Assembly (NCBI RefSeq): GCF_900115665.1 | Contig: NZ_FOXH01000008.1 | Span: 1-64,000 of the forward strand | Source: Pseudarcicella hirudinis | GTDB taxonomy: Bacteria > Bacteroidota > Bacteroidia > Cytophagales > Spirosomataceae | Length of the DNA stretch: 64,000 nt | Direction: 5' to 3' | Shown: one piece after another, positions 25,742 through 34,996 of the stretch | Numbering within the stretch: the first letter of the stretch is position 1 | Layout of the letters: each line of letters begins with the position of its first letter | Notes under the pieces: model-generated | What the model was told of the DNA's origin: nothing | Seen by the model: only the letters and a program-made list of their open reading frames with translations | Databases searched by the model: none | Program-made: the position numbers and the translations under genes

Positions 25742-28153
25742 ATGGCAATATTAATGCACAAATTATTCCGGAAAAATATCTGGCTGTTATTGGTTAGTTC
25801 CCAGGTGATTTACGGTCAACACAATGACTATCCTATTCAGCCGGTAGCATTTACACAGGTTCATTTAAAAGACAATTTCTGGACGCCTAAAATGAAAGTA
25901 AATGCTGAGGTAACCATTCCTTATACACTAAATCAATGTAAAATCACCGGAAGAATTGATAATTTCTACCGTGCCTCCGGAAAATTGCCGGCAGATAAAA
26001 TGACGTCTTTTACCTTCGACGATACAGATCTCTACAAAGTTATAGAAGGAGCGTCATACAGCCTCCAAACCAGGAAAGACCCTTCTCTTGAGAAATACCT
26101 TGACACCCTGATTTCTTCCATTGCTGCAGCTCAGGAACCTGATGGCTATTTATATACTTTCCGAACCATGAAGGCCGCAAAACCACATGAATGGATTGGT
26201 ACAAAACGCTGGGAAAAAGAAGAAGATTTAAGTCATGAATTATACAATTCCGGGCATTTATTTGAAGCAGCAGTCGCTCATTATCAGGCTACCGGAAAAA
26301 GGAATCTGTTAAACATTGCCATAAAAAATGCCGATTTATTAGTTAAAACCTTTGGTTGGGGAAAAGAAGAGCATTTTCCGGGTCATCAGATCGTAGAAAC
26401 CGGACTGACAAAATTATATCGCGCCACAGGCAAAAAAGAATACCTGAATCTGGCTAAATTTTTTCTGGATTTAAGAGGCTTGCCAGGCCATCTTAATCAG
26501 GAATACAGTCAATCTCATAAAAAAGTAGTAGAACAGCACACTGCCGTCGGGCATGCTGTCCGGGCAACTTATATGTACACCGGCATGGCCGATGTTGCCG
26601 CTTTAACGGGAGATCAGCAATATCTTTCAGCTATTGATGATATCTGGCATGATGTAGTTGAAAAGAAACTTTATATCACCGGAGGTATCGGTGCCACCGG
26701 TAATGGGGAAGCCTTCGGAGAGAATTATGATCTGCCGAATATGAGTGCTTATGCCGAAACCTGTGCAGCTATTGCCAATGTGTATTGGAACAATCGCATG
26801 TTTTTACTGCATGGAGATGCCAGATACATCGATATTCTGGAAAGAACACTTTACAATGGATTATTATCCGGAATTTCATTAAGCGGGGATAAGTTCTTTT
26901 ATCCCAATCCGCTGGCTTCTCTGGGTCAGCATCAACGGAGAGCCTGGTGGGATTGCGCTTGTTGTGTTTCAAATATGACTCGTTTTCTTCCTTCCGTTCC
27001 GGGTTATGTTTATGCTCAGAATCAGGATAATCTGTATGTAAATCTTTTCATCGGAGGACATTCCGTAATAAAATTGCCTAAAGTTTCTGTATCGATAGAC
27101 CAGCAGACCAATTATCCCTGGGAAGGTACCAATGAACTGACTATCAATCCTGATAAAAAATCTGCGTTCGCTTTAAGAATTCGTATTCCGGGTTGGGCTG
27201 TAAACCGGCCCGTTGCCGGAAATTTATACAAAGATGAAAGTAAATCAAACCCTGTCAGTATCATATTAAACGGGAAACCTATCCATTTTGAAGTAATTAA
27301 AGGATATGCCGTAATTCAGAGGACATGGAGTAAAGGAGATAAAGTCAGTCTGAATCTGCCAATGGATATTAAAAAAATCATGGCAAAAGACAGCGTTAAA
27401 GCAGACCGGAATCGCTTTGCGCTCCAACGCGGACCAATTGTCTATTGTCTTGAGGGACATGATAACAAAGATGGCTCAGTCATGAATATCCTGGTGGATA
27501 AAAATGCTCCTGTCAAGGCTGTCTATAAACCGGATTTATTAAATGGCATCATTACATTGCAAATGAAAGGTTCTTCGGCCAAAAGACAATTAAATACAGA
27601 TGCACTGATTCAGTCGGAGCAGGAAGTTACCGCCATTCCTTATTTCTCCTGGGCAAACAGAGGTTCTGCTGAAATGGAAGTCTGGATTCCTTATGAGGCA
27701 TCGGCTACCAAACCCAAACCCGCTCCGACAATTGCCACAAACAGCAAAATTTCCTCTTCCCTGAAAAACGGGTTAATGCTGAAAGCACTTAACGATCAGT
27801 ATGAGGTTGAAAACTCTAACGACAAAAGCGGGAATTTTCTGCATTGGTGGCCGAAGAAAAATACGATAGAGTACGTCCAGTATGATTTTGATGCACCTCA
27901 TCTCGTTTCAAAATCGAGTGTTTACTGGCTGGATGACAGCCCTTGGGGAGGTTGTCGCATTCCTGCAAACTGGAAAATATTTTACCAGAAAGACGGAGAA
28001 TGGATTCCTGTAAAAGTGATAAAACAATCCGGTATTGTTAAGGATCAATTTAACACGATCGAATTTGAACCTGTTACCACTTCAGCCTTAAAACTGGAAG
28101 TTCAGCTGCCTGTTGACAATGCTTCGGGAATTCATGAATGGACTGTAAATTAA
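25742..28153 (+). CDS. GH127-type beta-L-arabinofuranosidase
   Basis: The product has 803 residues; a signal peptide lies at about 5-28, and a start at 25754 is also possible. Motifs match HypBA1 closely: Glu323 in NGEAFGENYDLPN, the E339-T-C341 zinc triplet in YAETC, and Cys407-Cys408 in DCACCVSNMTR. The N-terminal LKDNFWTPKMKVN segment is also family-typical. A C-terminal beta-sandwich and a terminal discoidin-like segment (NTIEYVQYDFDAP, SSVYWLDDSPWGG) extend it. It is diverged from the first GH127 of the locus, so the two probably act on different linkages. It is the last gene of the polysaccharide-utilisation row. Confidence 0.92.
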   Translation: MAILMHKLFRKNIWLLLVSSQVIYGQHNDYPIQPVAFTQVHLKDNFWTPKMKVNAEVTIPYTLNQCKITGRIDNFYRASGKLPADKMTSFTFDDTDLYKVIEGASYSLQTRKDPSLEKYLDTLISSIAAAQEPDGYLYTFRTMKAAKPHEWIGTKRWEKEEDLSHELYNSGHLFEAAVAHYQATGKRNLLNIAIKNADLLVKTFGWGKEEHFPGHQIVETGLTKLYRATGKKEYLNLAKFFLDLRGLPGHLNQEYSQSHKKVVEQHTAVGHAVRATYMYTGMADVAALTGDQQYLSAIDDIWHDVVEKKLYITGGIGATGNGEAFGENYDLPNMSAYAETCAAIANVYWNNRMFLLHGDARYIDILERTLYNGLLSGISLSGDKFFYPNPLASLGQHQRRAWWDCACCVSNMTRFLPSVPGYVYAQNQDNLYVNLFIGGHSVIKLPKVSVSIDQQTNYPWEGTNELTINPDKKSAFALRIRIPGWAVNRPVAGNLYKDESKSNPVSIILNGKPIHFEVIKGYAVIQRTWSKGDKVSLNLPMDIKKIMAKDSVKADRNRFALQRGPIVYCLEGHDNKDGSVMNILVDKNAPVKAVYKPDLLNGIITLQMKGSSAKRQLNTDALIQSEQEVTAIPYFSWANRGSAEMEVWIPYEASATKPKPAPTIATNSKISSSLKNGLMLKALNDQYEVENSNDKSGNFLHWWPKKNTIEYVQYDFDAPHLVSKSSVYWLDDSPWGGCRIPANWKIFYQKDGEWIPVKVIKQSGIVKDQFNTIEFEPVTTSALKLEVQLPVDNASGIHEWTVN

Positions 28154-28401
28154 TGAAATAACAATATTGCTTCAATCGGGTATTTCAGGAAGGGGAGATT
28201 TCCTGCAAATCTTAAAAACCATTTTCATTCGGAAATTTTTACCAGGAAACTAAAAACAGCATCTTTAATCAGTGAAATTTCCGGAAGACCGGCAAACATT
28301 AAAATTTCACATTAATACCTATTTTATCATAAATTTTCTTTTGAAAAGTAAAGTTTTTGATTATTTTTAGAAAACGCCACTACTAAAACTTCTCAAAAAT
28401 T

Positions 28402-28665
28402 ATGTATAGAATAGATGATTTAATTTGTGAAAAACGCGTCTTCGACGAATTGAAAAAAATTTCCCACTACTATAATATCGATGGCGAAATCCAGTCAATA
28501 CCTGTAAATCTGGAAAATGGGGAATTGTCAAAATTTGTAAAAATCAGCTTTGAGTTTGAATATTTACCAACACTTTTCCAGGTTGCTTTTAACATTGGCA
28601 TTAATTTCGGGAAAGAAGGGAAAGTAATCTCTGATTTTGAAGAGGGTATGTCTCAGAATCGATAA
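28402..28665 (+). CDS. small hypothetical protein
   Basis: The product has 87 residues with no signal peptide or membrane segment. I do not recognise it. It starts with MYRIDDLICEKRVFDELKK and ends EEGMSQNR; the middle alternates strand-like and helix-like segments (VKISFEFEYLP). A TTTTG at 28340-28344 followed 18 bp later by TATTTTTA gives a plausible -33/-7 pair. A perfect terminator follows, so it is likely a monocistronic real gene. Function unknown. Confidence 0.6.
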   Translation: MYRIDDLICEKRVFDELKKISHYYNIDGEIQSIPVNLENGELSKFVKISFEFEYLPTLFQVAFNIGINFGKEGKVISDFEEGMSQNR

Positions 28666-28680
28666 AGACTTTATTAAAAT

Positions 28681-28713
28681 TGTACCGGGAGATCATTATG
28701 GTCTCCCGGTACA
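28681..28713. terminator. bidirectional terminator between convergent genes
   Basis: TGTACCGGGAGA at 28681-28692 pairs perfectly with TCTCCCGGTACA at 28702-28713, with a 9-nt loop. It lies between the small gene (plus) and the oxidoreductase (minus). Confidence 0.8.
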
Positions 28714-28728
28714 TCAAATCATGAGATT

Positions 28729-29682
28729 CTAAATAGTTATTACAATTTTACCTTTTGTCTTACCGGTTTCAATCTGAGTATGTGCTTTCGGAATATCTTC
28801 AAAAGTATAAAAATGCGAGATATAAGGTTTGATTATCCCGTCTGCCAACAACCCGGCTATCTCTTTCATGTCATTGCCATTGGAGTTTACAATCATTTTA
28901 TAGGCAAAAACATACTTTTTATGAATTTTCTCCAAAACACTTTCCTCATTAAGCATATTGAGGAGACTTATAATTGTTCCTCCGTTTTTTACTGCTTCCA
29001 GGGAACGCAGGATATGATCTCCGTACAATGCCTCGAGTACAATGTCAGCATCTTTTACTTTGTCTTCAAATTTTTCTACAGTATAATCAATAAACTCATC
29101 CGCTCCCAGACTAATGACAAAATCAAGGTTTGAAGAAGAAGCTGTTCCGAGTACATAAGCTCCTAAATGTTTGGCCATTTGTACAGCATAATGCCCGACC
29201 CCACCAGCTGCAGCATGAATCAAAACTTTATTACCTTTTTTGACTTTTGCATGCGTTTTAAGAGATTGCCAGGCTGTGAGTGCCGCAAGACAGGAAGCAG
29301 CGGCCTCCTCATGCGTAATGTTCTGAGGTTTCAGGGCTAAATGACTGGCAGGAGCTGCTGCATATTCCGCATAAGCTTTTCCATGTCCGGCAAAATTAAC
29401 CATGCCAAATACCTCATCCCCTATCTGAAATCCGTCAACCTTTTCCCCGATTTGTACTACAATTCCGGAAATATCCCAGCCCGGAATTACAGGCTCATTT
29501 TCTTTGGGTTGCAAAAAGGCCCGGAGAGCAAAATTATGCTGACGGACAAATGCATCGACAGGGTTCACAGCAATAGCTTTCACTTGTATCAATACTTCTT
29601 CCGGTCGAATTTCAGGTTTTTCTATTTCCGTAAGGTGTAGGTTCTCTATACCACCATTCTCTTTTAAGACGATTGCTTTCAT
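28729..29682 (-). CDS. NADP-dependent zinc-less medium-chain oxidoreductase (quinone oxidoreductase-like)
   Basis: The product has 317 residues. The GroES-like domain (1-120) contains PGWDISGIV and the cofactor domain has AAAGGVGHYAVQMAKHLGA, the Rossmann motif of the quinone oxidoreductase group, plus GADEFIDY. The zinc-ligand cysteines and histidine of classical alcohol dehydrogenases are absent. It should reduce quinones or alpha,beta-unsaturated carbonyls with NADPH in the cytoplasm. It stands alone, converging on the small gene across a shared terminator. Confidence 0.9.
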   Translation of the reverse strand: MKAIVLKENGGIENLHLTEIEKPEIRPEEVLIQVKAIAVNPVDAFVRQHNFALRAFLQPKENEPVIPGWDISGIVVQIGEKVDGFQIGDEVFGMVNFAGHGKAYAEYAAAPASHLALKPQNITHEEAAASCLAALTAWQSLKTHAKVKKGNKVLIHAAAGGVGHYAVQMAKHLGAYVLGTASSSNLDFVISLGADEFIDYTVEKFEDKVKDADIVLEALYGDHILRSLEAVKNGGTIISLLNMLNEESVLEKIHKKYVFAYKMIVNSNGNDMKEIAGLLADGIIKPYISHFYTFEDIPKAHTQIETGKTKGKIVITI

Positions 29683-29795
29683 TTGGAGTTTTTATTAATG
29701 TTTTAACAAAATTCCGCAAAAGCAACTGATTATTTCCGGTACAAATTCAGGTTTAATCTGTATAATTTAAGGCAAACAATTATCAGTCTACCTCA

Positions 29796-32279
29796 TTAAT
29801 CATCGTCGTCATCATCGTCATCTTCTTCTCCTTTTTTCTTTTCTTTCAATTTCACAAAAGCACTTCGCTTAGGAGCAGGCATGATACTTTTCGGACCTTT
29901 CACAACCTGCCAGATCACTTCATTCAAAGCAATATCCGGGGCAGCGTCTTCATGAGTAAAGTCGAACAAAGCGGACTTTTTCGAATTGGCATTAACAGCA
30001 ACGTTCTTTGCATTTAAATCAAAATTACTGGCTAAAGCTGTATAAGGCGAAGTATTTGCCTTTTTCATAAAACAACGATACATCGGTATAGCAGCCGCAT
30101 CATACTGACTCATCGGCGGAAGTCCGAGTATGAGTTCGATAGTCCTGAGCATAGAAGACGTTGAGTACATTGTATGATCTATAAAACCTCTTTTCACAAA
30201 ACCTCCTGCTACATAAGCTGTAGTGCGGTGAGCATCAATATGATCCGGACCGTTCTGTGCATCATCTTCAATAATAAATACAGCTGATTCAGCCCATATC
30301 TTACTTTTAGAAAGATGTTCAATAAATTTCCCGACGGCTAAATCATTATCCGCTACAGCAGCTTCGGGAGTCGGAGCATTCAATCTCGCTCCGGAAGTAT
30401 GATCATTTCCCAATCTGATCGTGTTAAATTTCGGAATAGCATTGGCTCTCGCCAGTGAGTCAAAATCCTGCTCCCAGATGGCCACACGATCCACATCTTT
30501 AATATTCATATCAAAACCGGGAAAGTCTCTACAGAAGTGTTTTTCCAACACAGGTAAACTTGCCTTCTTATGATCAGAGAACTCTCCGTAAGTGCGATAA
30601 CTGATTTTGGCTCTCTGGCAATAATTCCAGATAAAACCATTTTTAGGATAGGCTATTTCACGTCCTCCTCCTTCGTAATCATAAGTTCCACCCCGACCCC
30701 CATAACTTGAAACCCATGTTTTTTCTACATAGTCGTTGGCATAGGCAGCAGTTGACCAGTTATGGCCATCAGCACTTACTTCAGCATCAGCATAAAAGTT
30801 ATCCAGTAAGACAAACTCTTTAGCAATTTTATGCAGATTCGGCGTATTTTTTTCCGGGAAAAGACATAAAGACGGATCTCCGTTACCACCTTTTATATCT
30901 CCCAGCACCTGATCATAAGTCCGGTTCTCTTTGATAATGTAAAAAACATATTTTATCGGAGAACTCTCTCCCACTTTTGTTGGAATCGGATTGCCTTTCT
31001 CGCCTTCCGCTGTTAGCTCTCTGGCTTTTGAATAAGGAGAATTTTCATATACCAATTGAGAATAAACTCCTAAAATTTTAGCATCCGGTTCCTCGAAAAT
31101 CGATAAAGTTCCCTTAAAAAGCCCTGCAATGTATTGCTTTCCTTTATTTGCTTCAGGATTGGGGCCTTTTTGCTGAGCAGCTTTCCTTCCGACCGGATTC
31201 GGCCCGTCAGGATTCGCCATCGAACTAAAACCTTTTCCATTACAGACAAATACTTTTTTGCCAACTAATTTAACAGCAGTAGGATACCAGCCTGTCGGGA
31301 TAAAACCCAGAGAACGGCTTTTGCCTTTTTCAGAAATATCAAAAACTGCCAGACAGTTGTTATCAGCATTGGCAATATACAATTTTGTCTCATCCTCGTT
31401 TAATGCAACCCCGTTTGGTGTGGTTCCTATTGGCGAGTCCGGATAAATACTTGCCGATAAAGATTCAATCTTTTGTCTGGTATTTGTTTCAATGACAGAA
31501 ACCGTATTGTCATTTCCATGAGAAACAAACAGGTATTTGCCGTCTTTGGTTAAAGTCAGATCATTCGGATTTTTGTCTGTAAGCACCTCTCCTGATAAAG
31601 TTTGTAAGGCCGTATCAAAAAAAGCAACTTTAGCACCTCCCCACATAGAAATATACAATGTTTTCCGGTTCGGAGACAACATGCAAGTATAAGCTTCATT
31701 AGTTAAATCCACCTTCTTCGACACTGCATTTGTTTTCAGATCGCAGATATAAAGCGAACGGTCATCTTTCGTCACCACATATAACAGCTGTCTTTCAGAA
31801 TCTACACACAAACCTACCGGAGATATTTTATTCGGCCAGGGTTTCCCTAACACGATTTCAGACTTCTGAACAAGCTTCTGGTTTTCAATAGAATACACAA
31901 TGATTTTATTGTCATTTCCGGCTGAAGCGTACAGCGTTTTTTCATCATCGCTAAAAGCGAGACCTAAATACGACTTCGGAATAGAGACATCGTCAAGTAC
32001 TTTCTCTGTAACCGCATCAATCAGGGTTATACTCTGTGTACTCTGACCATTATTGCTGACAGCCAGGTATTTATGAGAAGGAGAAACTATTAAGTTAAGT
32101 GGTAAGTCATTCAAAGGCAAACTTCTTCCGACCGGTGTCAGCGACCAGCCGTTAGGCAGTTTAACCCTTTTGGAAGATAAACTTTTCAATAATGCTTCTT
32201 CTTCCTTATTCGCCGGAGTCATAGCCTTTTTGCATGACCAGCATAAAACAATCAATACGATGAATTTTAATAATTTCAT
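29796..32279 (-). CDS. YncE-type propeller fused to a phospholipase C/acid phosphatase-type phosphoesterase
   Basis: The product has 827 residues. A lipobox ends at Cys16 (LCWSC). Residues about 45-390 are YVTN/YncE propeller blades (TLYASAGNDNKIIVYSI, LYIANADNNCLAVFDI). Residues about 440-790 are a phosphoesterase domain with KENRTYDQVLGD (metal-binding Glu-Asn), DNFYADAEVSADGHNW, IIEDDAQNGPDHIDAHRT and later metal ligands. It should cleave phosphodiesters or monoesters at the envelope. The C-terminus ends in EE followed by a run of eight Asp, a striking acidic tail. It joins in one chain the two functions encoded separately at 13852 and 14846. Confidence 0.88.
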   Translation of the reverse strand: MKLLKFIVLIVLCWSCKKAMTPANKEEEALLKSLSSKRVKLPNGWSLTPVGRSLPLNDLPLNLIVSPSHKYLAVSNNGQSTQSITLIDAVTEKVLDDVSIPKSYLGLAFSDDEKTLYASAGNDNKIIVYSIENQKLVQKSEIVLGKPWPNKISPVGLCVDSERQLLYVVTKDDRSLYICDLKTNAVSKKVDLTNEAYTCMLSPNRKTLYISMWGGAKVAFFDTALQTLSGEVLTDKNPNDLTLTKDGKYLFVSHGNDNTVSVIETNTRQKIESLSASIYPDSPIGTTPNGVALNEDETKLYIANADNNCLAVFDISEKGKSRSLGFIPTGWYPTAVKLVGKKVFVCNGKGFSSMANPDGPNPVGRKAAQQKGPNPEANKGKQYIAGLFKGTLSIFEEPDAKILGVYSQLVYENSPYSKARELTAEGEKGNPIPTKVGESSPIKYVFYIIKENRTYDQVLGDIKGGNGDPSLCLFPEKNTPNLHKIAKEFVLLDNFYADAEVSADGHNWSTAAYANDYVEKTWVSSYGGRGGTYDYEGGGREIAYPKNGFIWNYCQRAKISYRTYGEFSDHKKASLPVLEKHFCRDFPGFDMNIKDVDRVAIWEQDFDSLARANAIPKFNTIRLGNDHTSGARLNAPTPEAAVADNDLAVGKFIEHLSKSKIWAESAVFIIEDDAQNGPDHIDAHRTTAYVAGGFVKRGFIDHTMYSTSSMLRTIELILGLPPMSQYDAAAIPMYRCFMKKANTSPYTALASNFDLNAKNVAVNANSKKSALFDFTHEDAAPDIALNEVIWQVVKGPKSIMPAPKRSAFVKLKEKKKGEEDDDDDDDD

Positions 32280-32305
32280 ATAGCTCGGAGTATTTATAAA
32301 GTCCG

Positions 32306-32313
32306 CTAAGTTA
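32306..32313 (-). promoter_or_regulatory. TAACTTAG -7-like element
   Basis: On the minus strand TAACTTAGCG lies 27 bp before the start of the propeller-phosphoesterase gene. The same TAACTTAG occurs before the minus-strand genes at 40383 and 46445. It resembles the Bacteroidota -7 element TAnnTTTG with one change. No clear -33 element is seen. Confidence 0.35.
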
Positions 32314-32510
32314 TAACTTTTGTCAGTTTTGTTATTTATGAAAGTATTAAGAAATCAGGCAAGGCTTTTCTGTCCTGCCTGCATATGGCAGATTCCTGTC
32401 TTTTATTCCGTCATTAAAATATTTCAGGTTTTTCAAATCACTGCTGACATAAGGCTGTCACTCCCTCTGATTTACTTTGTATCGTAATTCATTTAAAACC
32501 TAAAACGAAC

Positions 32511-33026
32511 ATGGAAAATACAAATCAGATTGCAGAACAGACCGCACAAGTTATCACACCTGAAGGGCTATTAAATCACTGGCAAGGACATCGTAATATT
32601 ACCAGGAGAGTAATTGAGGCATTTCCGGAAGAGCATTTGTTCAGTTATTCTATCGGAGGTATGCGCTCATTCGGCAGCATGGCGATAGAAATCATGGATT
32701 TATCAGCTAATGGTATTATCGGGATTGTCACCGGAAACTGGGCTTCTGTTCCGGAACTCAGTCACCGCAGTGGTTCTTCGTCAATCAAGACTAAAAACGA
32801 CTTATTAAACTTCTGGGACAAAGTTACTGAGGACCTGAAAAATTACTGGCCACAAATTCAGCCTCAGCAATTTCAGGAAGTAATTCTCGCTTTTGGACAA
32901 TATGAAGGAGATGTAACGGGAACCATTCAGTACATCATTGACAATGAAATTCATCACAGAGCGCAGGGATTTGTTTATCTGAGAGGGTTAGGCATTGAAC
33001 CTCCGGCTTTCTGGGACAGAAACTAA
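32511..33026 (+). CDS. DinB-like four-helix protein
   Basis: The product has 171 residues. A HWQGHR segment (His23, His27) in the first helix and EIHHRAQG (His148, His149) near the end fit the metal-binding histidines of the DinB/YfiT four-helix-bundle superfamily. Members act in thiol-dependent or damage-related reactions, but most are uncharacterised. TACTTTG at 32473-32479 is a possible -7 element. The gene appears monocistronic and is closed by a good terminator. Confidence 0.83.
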   Translation: MENTNQIAEQTAQVITPEGLLNHWQGHRNITRRVIEAFPEEHLFSYSIGGMRSFGSMAIEIMDLSANGIIGIVTGNWASVPELSHRSGSSSIKTKNDLLNFWDKVTEDLKNYWPQIQPQQFQEVILAFGQYEGDVTGTIQYIIDNEIHHRAQGFVYLRGLGIEPPAFWDRN

Positions 33027-33049
33027 CAAATTAAATTTCATTTTTGAGC

Positions 33050-33092
33050 AAAGTGGTGCAAATCTGTTATCTTAAAGATTTGTACCACTTTT
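33050..33092 (+). terminator. terminator after the DinB-like gene
   Basis: AAAGTGGTGCAAATCT at 33050-33065 pairs with AGATTTGTACCACTTTT at 33076-33092 with one mismatch and a 10-nt loop, ending in a short T tract. Confidence 0.8.
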
Positions 33093-33233
33093 ACATTTCG
33101 GAACCCTCCGGCAAAATGGAAATAGGGACATCTGTCTAATCTTTTATCATTCATCTTGTATCTTGCACCATTCTTCAACCCTAATTGTTACAAATATCTA
33201 TCTTTATTACAGACAAATTTTAAACGTTATAGT

Positions 33234-34346
33234 ATGTCAGATTATACCAGTCGTGCCCGTCGTTTCACACTCAGGTTTCCTTTGATGACTCATCTTTCTA
33301 TTCAGATTAACTTCTGGATAATTGCCCATATCGTATTTAACTTAATCAGCTATTTAATCTTTCGCTCCTTTTCAACAGCGTTTTCCTTAAATATTAAAGC
33401 CACATTGGGGCCAAACATTCTGCTGGCCATTGTTCTTGGGATTTTCTATGGTTTATCTTTTGGTCTGATAGAATATTTTCTTGAAAATCAGTTTTTCCGA
33501 AGGAAATCACTTGGCCGGGTTTTGTTTTTGAAAGCCATTTTTTCCCTCCTTGTTTTCTTTGTGCTTTTCGGGTTAATCAAGCTGGCCATTTATAAATACA
33601 TCATTTCGCCTATGTTTTATCCGAATGGTTTATCATTAACTGATCAGGTCTGGAAGTACATTTTCTTCATGTATCTGATTTATACATTTTTCATAAATCT
33701 TATCATAAGTTTTATCAACCAGATGAACAAGAAATTCGGCCCCGGTGTATTGCTTCCTATGTTATTCGGCAGATACAGGTCTCCGAAAGAAGAAGACCGA
33801 ATATTTATGTTTATGGATTTAAAATCCTCCACCAGTATCGCAGAGGTCCTCGGACATATAAGATACAGTGCTTTCATCCGTGACAGTTTTATGGATATTA
33901 ATTATGTGTTATCACAGTTTAATGCAGAAATATACCAATATGTCGGTGATGAAATTGTACTTAGCTGGTCAACTGATGATGGTTTAAAAGAGTCTGTTTG
34001 CATTGCTTTTTTCTTTGCCTGCGAAGCACAATTCAATCGGAAGGCGGAGATTTATCTGCGTGAGTACGGGATGGTTCCGGAATTTAAGGCCGGAATTCAC
34101 AGAGGGAAAGTGACTGCGGTTGAAATCGGTGAAATTAAGAGAGACATTGCTTATCATGGCGATACTTTAAATACTACGGCAAGAATTCAAAGTGTCTGCA
34201 ATGAATTCGGGAAACCTTTTTTAGCTTCTAAGGAAATGATTGACAATACGGATATTTCAAAACATTATCATATAACTTCCATCGGAATGATTTCGCTAAA
34301 AGGCAAACGCAACCCTGTGGAAATTGTAAGTGTAGAACAAATCTGA
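33234..34346 (+). CDS. membrane-anchored class III nucleotide cyclase
   Basis: I start at the ATG at 33234 (MSDYTSRARR); the frame extends upstream but without a sensible leader. The 370-residue product has four membrane segments (about 25-45, 60-85, 95-120, 140-163) and a C-terminal class III cyclase domain. Metal-binding Asp195 (MDLKSST) and Asp239 (YVGDE) are present, as are the transition-state Asn and Arg in LNTTARI. The adenine-specifying Lys of typical adenylate cyclases (before the second Asp) is Gln235 here, so substrate preference is uncertain. It probably makes cAMP or cGMP in response to a membrane signal. Neighbours give no clue. Confidence 0.87.
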   Translation: MSDYTSRARRFTLRFPLMTHLSIQINFWIIAHIVFNLISYLIFRSFSTAFSLNIKATLGPNILLAIVLGIFYGLSFGLIEYFLENQFFRRKSLGRVLFLKAIFSLLVFFVLFGLIKLAIYKYIISPMFYPNGLSLTDQVWKYIFFMYLIYTFFINLIISFINQMNKKFGPGVLLPMLFGRYRSPKEEDRIFMFMDLKSSTSIAEVLGHIRYSAFIRDSFMDINYVLSQFNAEIYQYVGDEIVLSWSTDDGLKESVCIAFFFACEAQFNRKAEIYLREYGMVPEFKAGIHRGKVTAVEIGEIKRDIAYHGDTLNTTARIQSVCNEFGKPFLASKEMIDNTDISKHYHITSIGMISLKGKRNPVEIVSVEQI

Positions 34347-34576
34347 GAATTACAGGAATCAGGCCAGGAGCATGCGAATGTTTTACCGGATTTCTCTTCT
34401 CTTTCTTCATTTACCTGAAAAACCAGCATTACTGAAGTTCATTTCCAGTTAATTTGACTCAATCAGCACCCTAATTTGTCGCTATTACACAGCATCCCCG
34501 TCATATTTTGCTTATAAATTTGCGTATATTTAATTTTCCTCTAAAAATTCTAATGTAACAATAAACAGATTAAACT

Positions 34577-34984
34577 ATGGCAACAAAAACATTCATCAAC
34601 CTGGCAGTGAAGGATCTTCCTGAAACACGAAACTTCTTTCATGCACTGGGCTTTAATTTTAATGAGCAATTCAGTAATGAAAACGGAGCCTGCATGATTA
34701 TCAGTGAAGAAAGCTACGTTATGCTTCTTCAGGAAGTCTTCTTTAAGGAATTTACCAAAAATGAACTGGCTGATGCGAGAAAAGTGACTGAAGTACTGAT
34801 TGCACTATCTTTTGACAGTAAGGAAGAAGTAAACAGCATCCTTGAAAAAGCCATTGAACTGGGTGCCAAAGAGGCACGTGAGCCACAAGATCATGGCTTT
34901 ATGTTTGCCCGCAGTTTTCATGATCTTGACGGTCACATCTGGGAGATTTTCTGGATGAATATGTCTGAAGTTCCTCAACAATAA
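34577..34984 (+). CDS. VOC/glyoxalase-superfamily protein
   Basis: The product has 135 residues with the repeated beta-alpha-beta-beta-beta pattern of the VOC fold: INLAVKDLPETRNFFHALGF at the start and SFHDLDGHIWEIFWM near the end. Metal-binding positions are partly retained (the terminal E of WEIFW), but I see no full glyoxalase I set, so the activity is unknown. Members include isomerases, dioxygenases and antibiotic-binding proteins. The DoxX-like gene follows 12 bp later, which suggests an operon. Confidence 0.85.
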   Translation: MATKTFINLAVKDLPETRNFFHALGFNFNEQFSNENGACMIISEESYVMLLQEVFFKEFTKNELADARKVTEVLIALSFDSKEEVNSILEKAIELGAKEAREPQDHGFMFARSFHDLDGHIWEIFWMNMSEVPQQ

Positions 34985-34996
34985 ACCAATATATCT

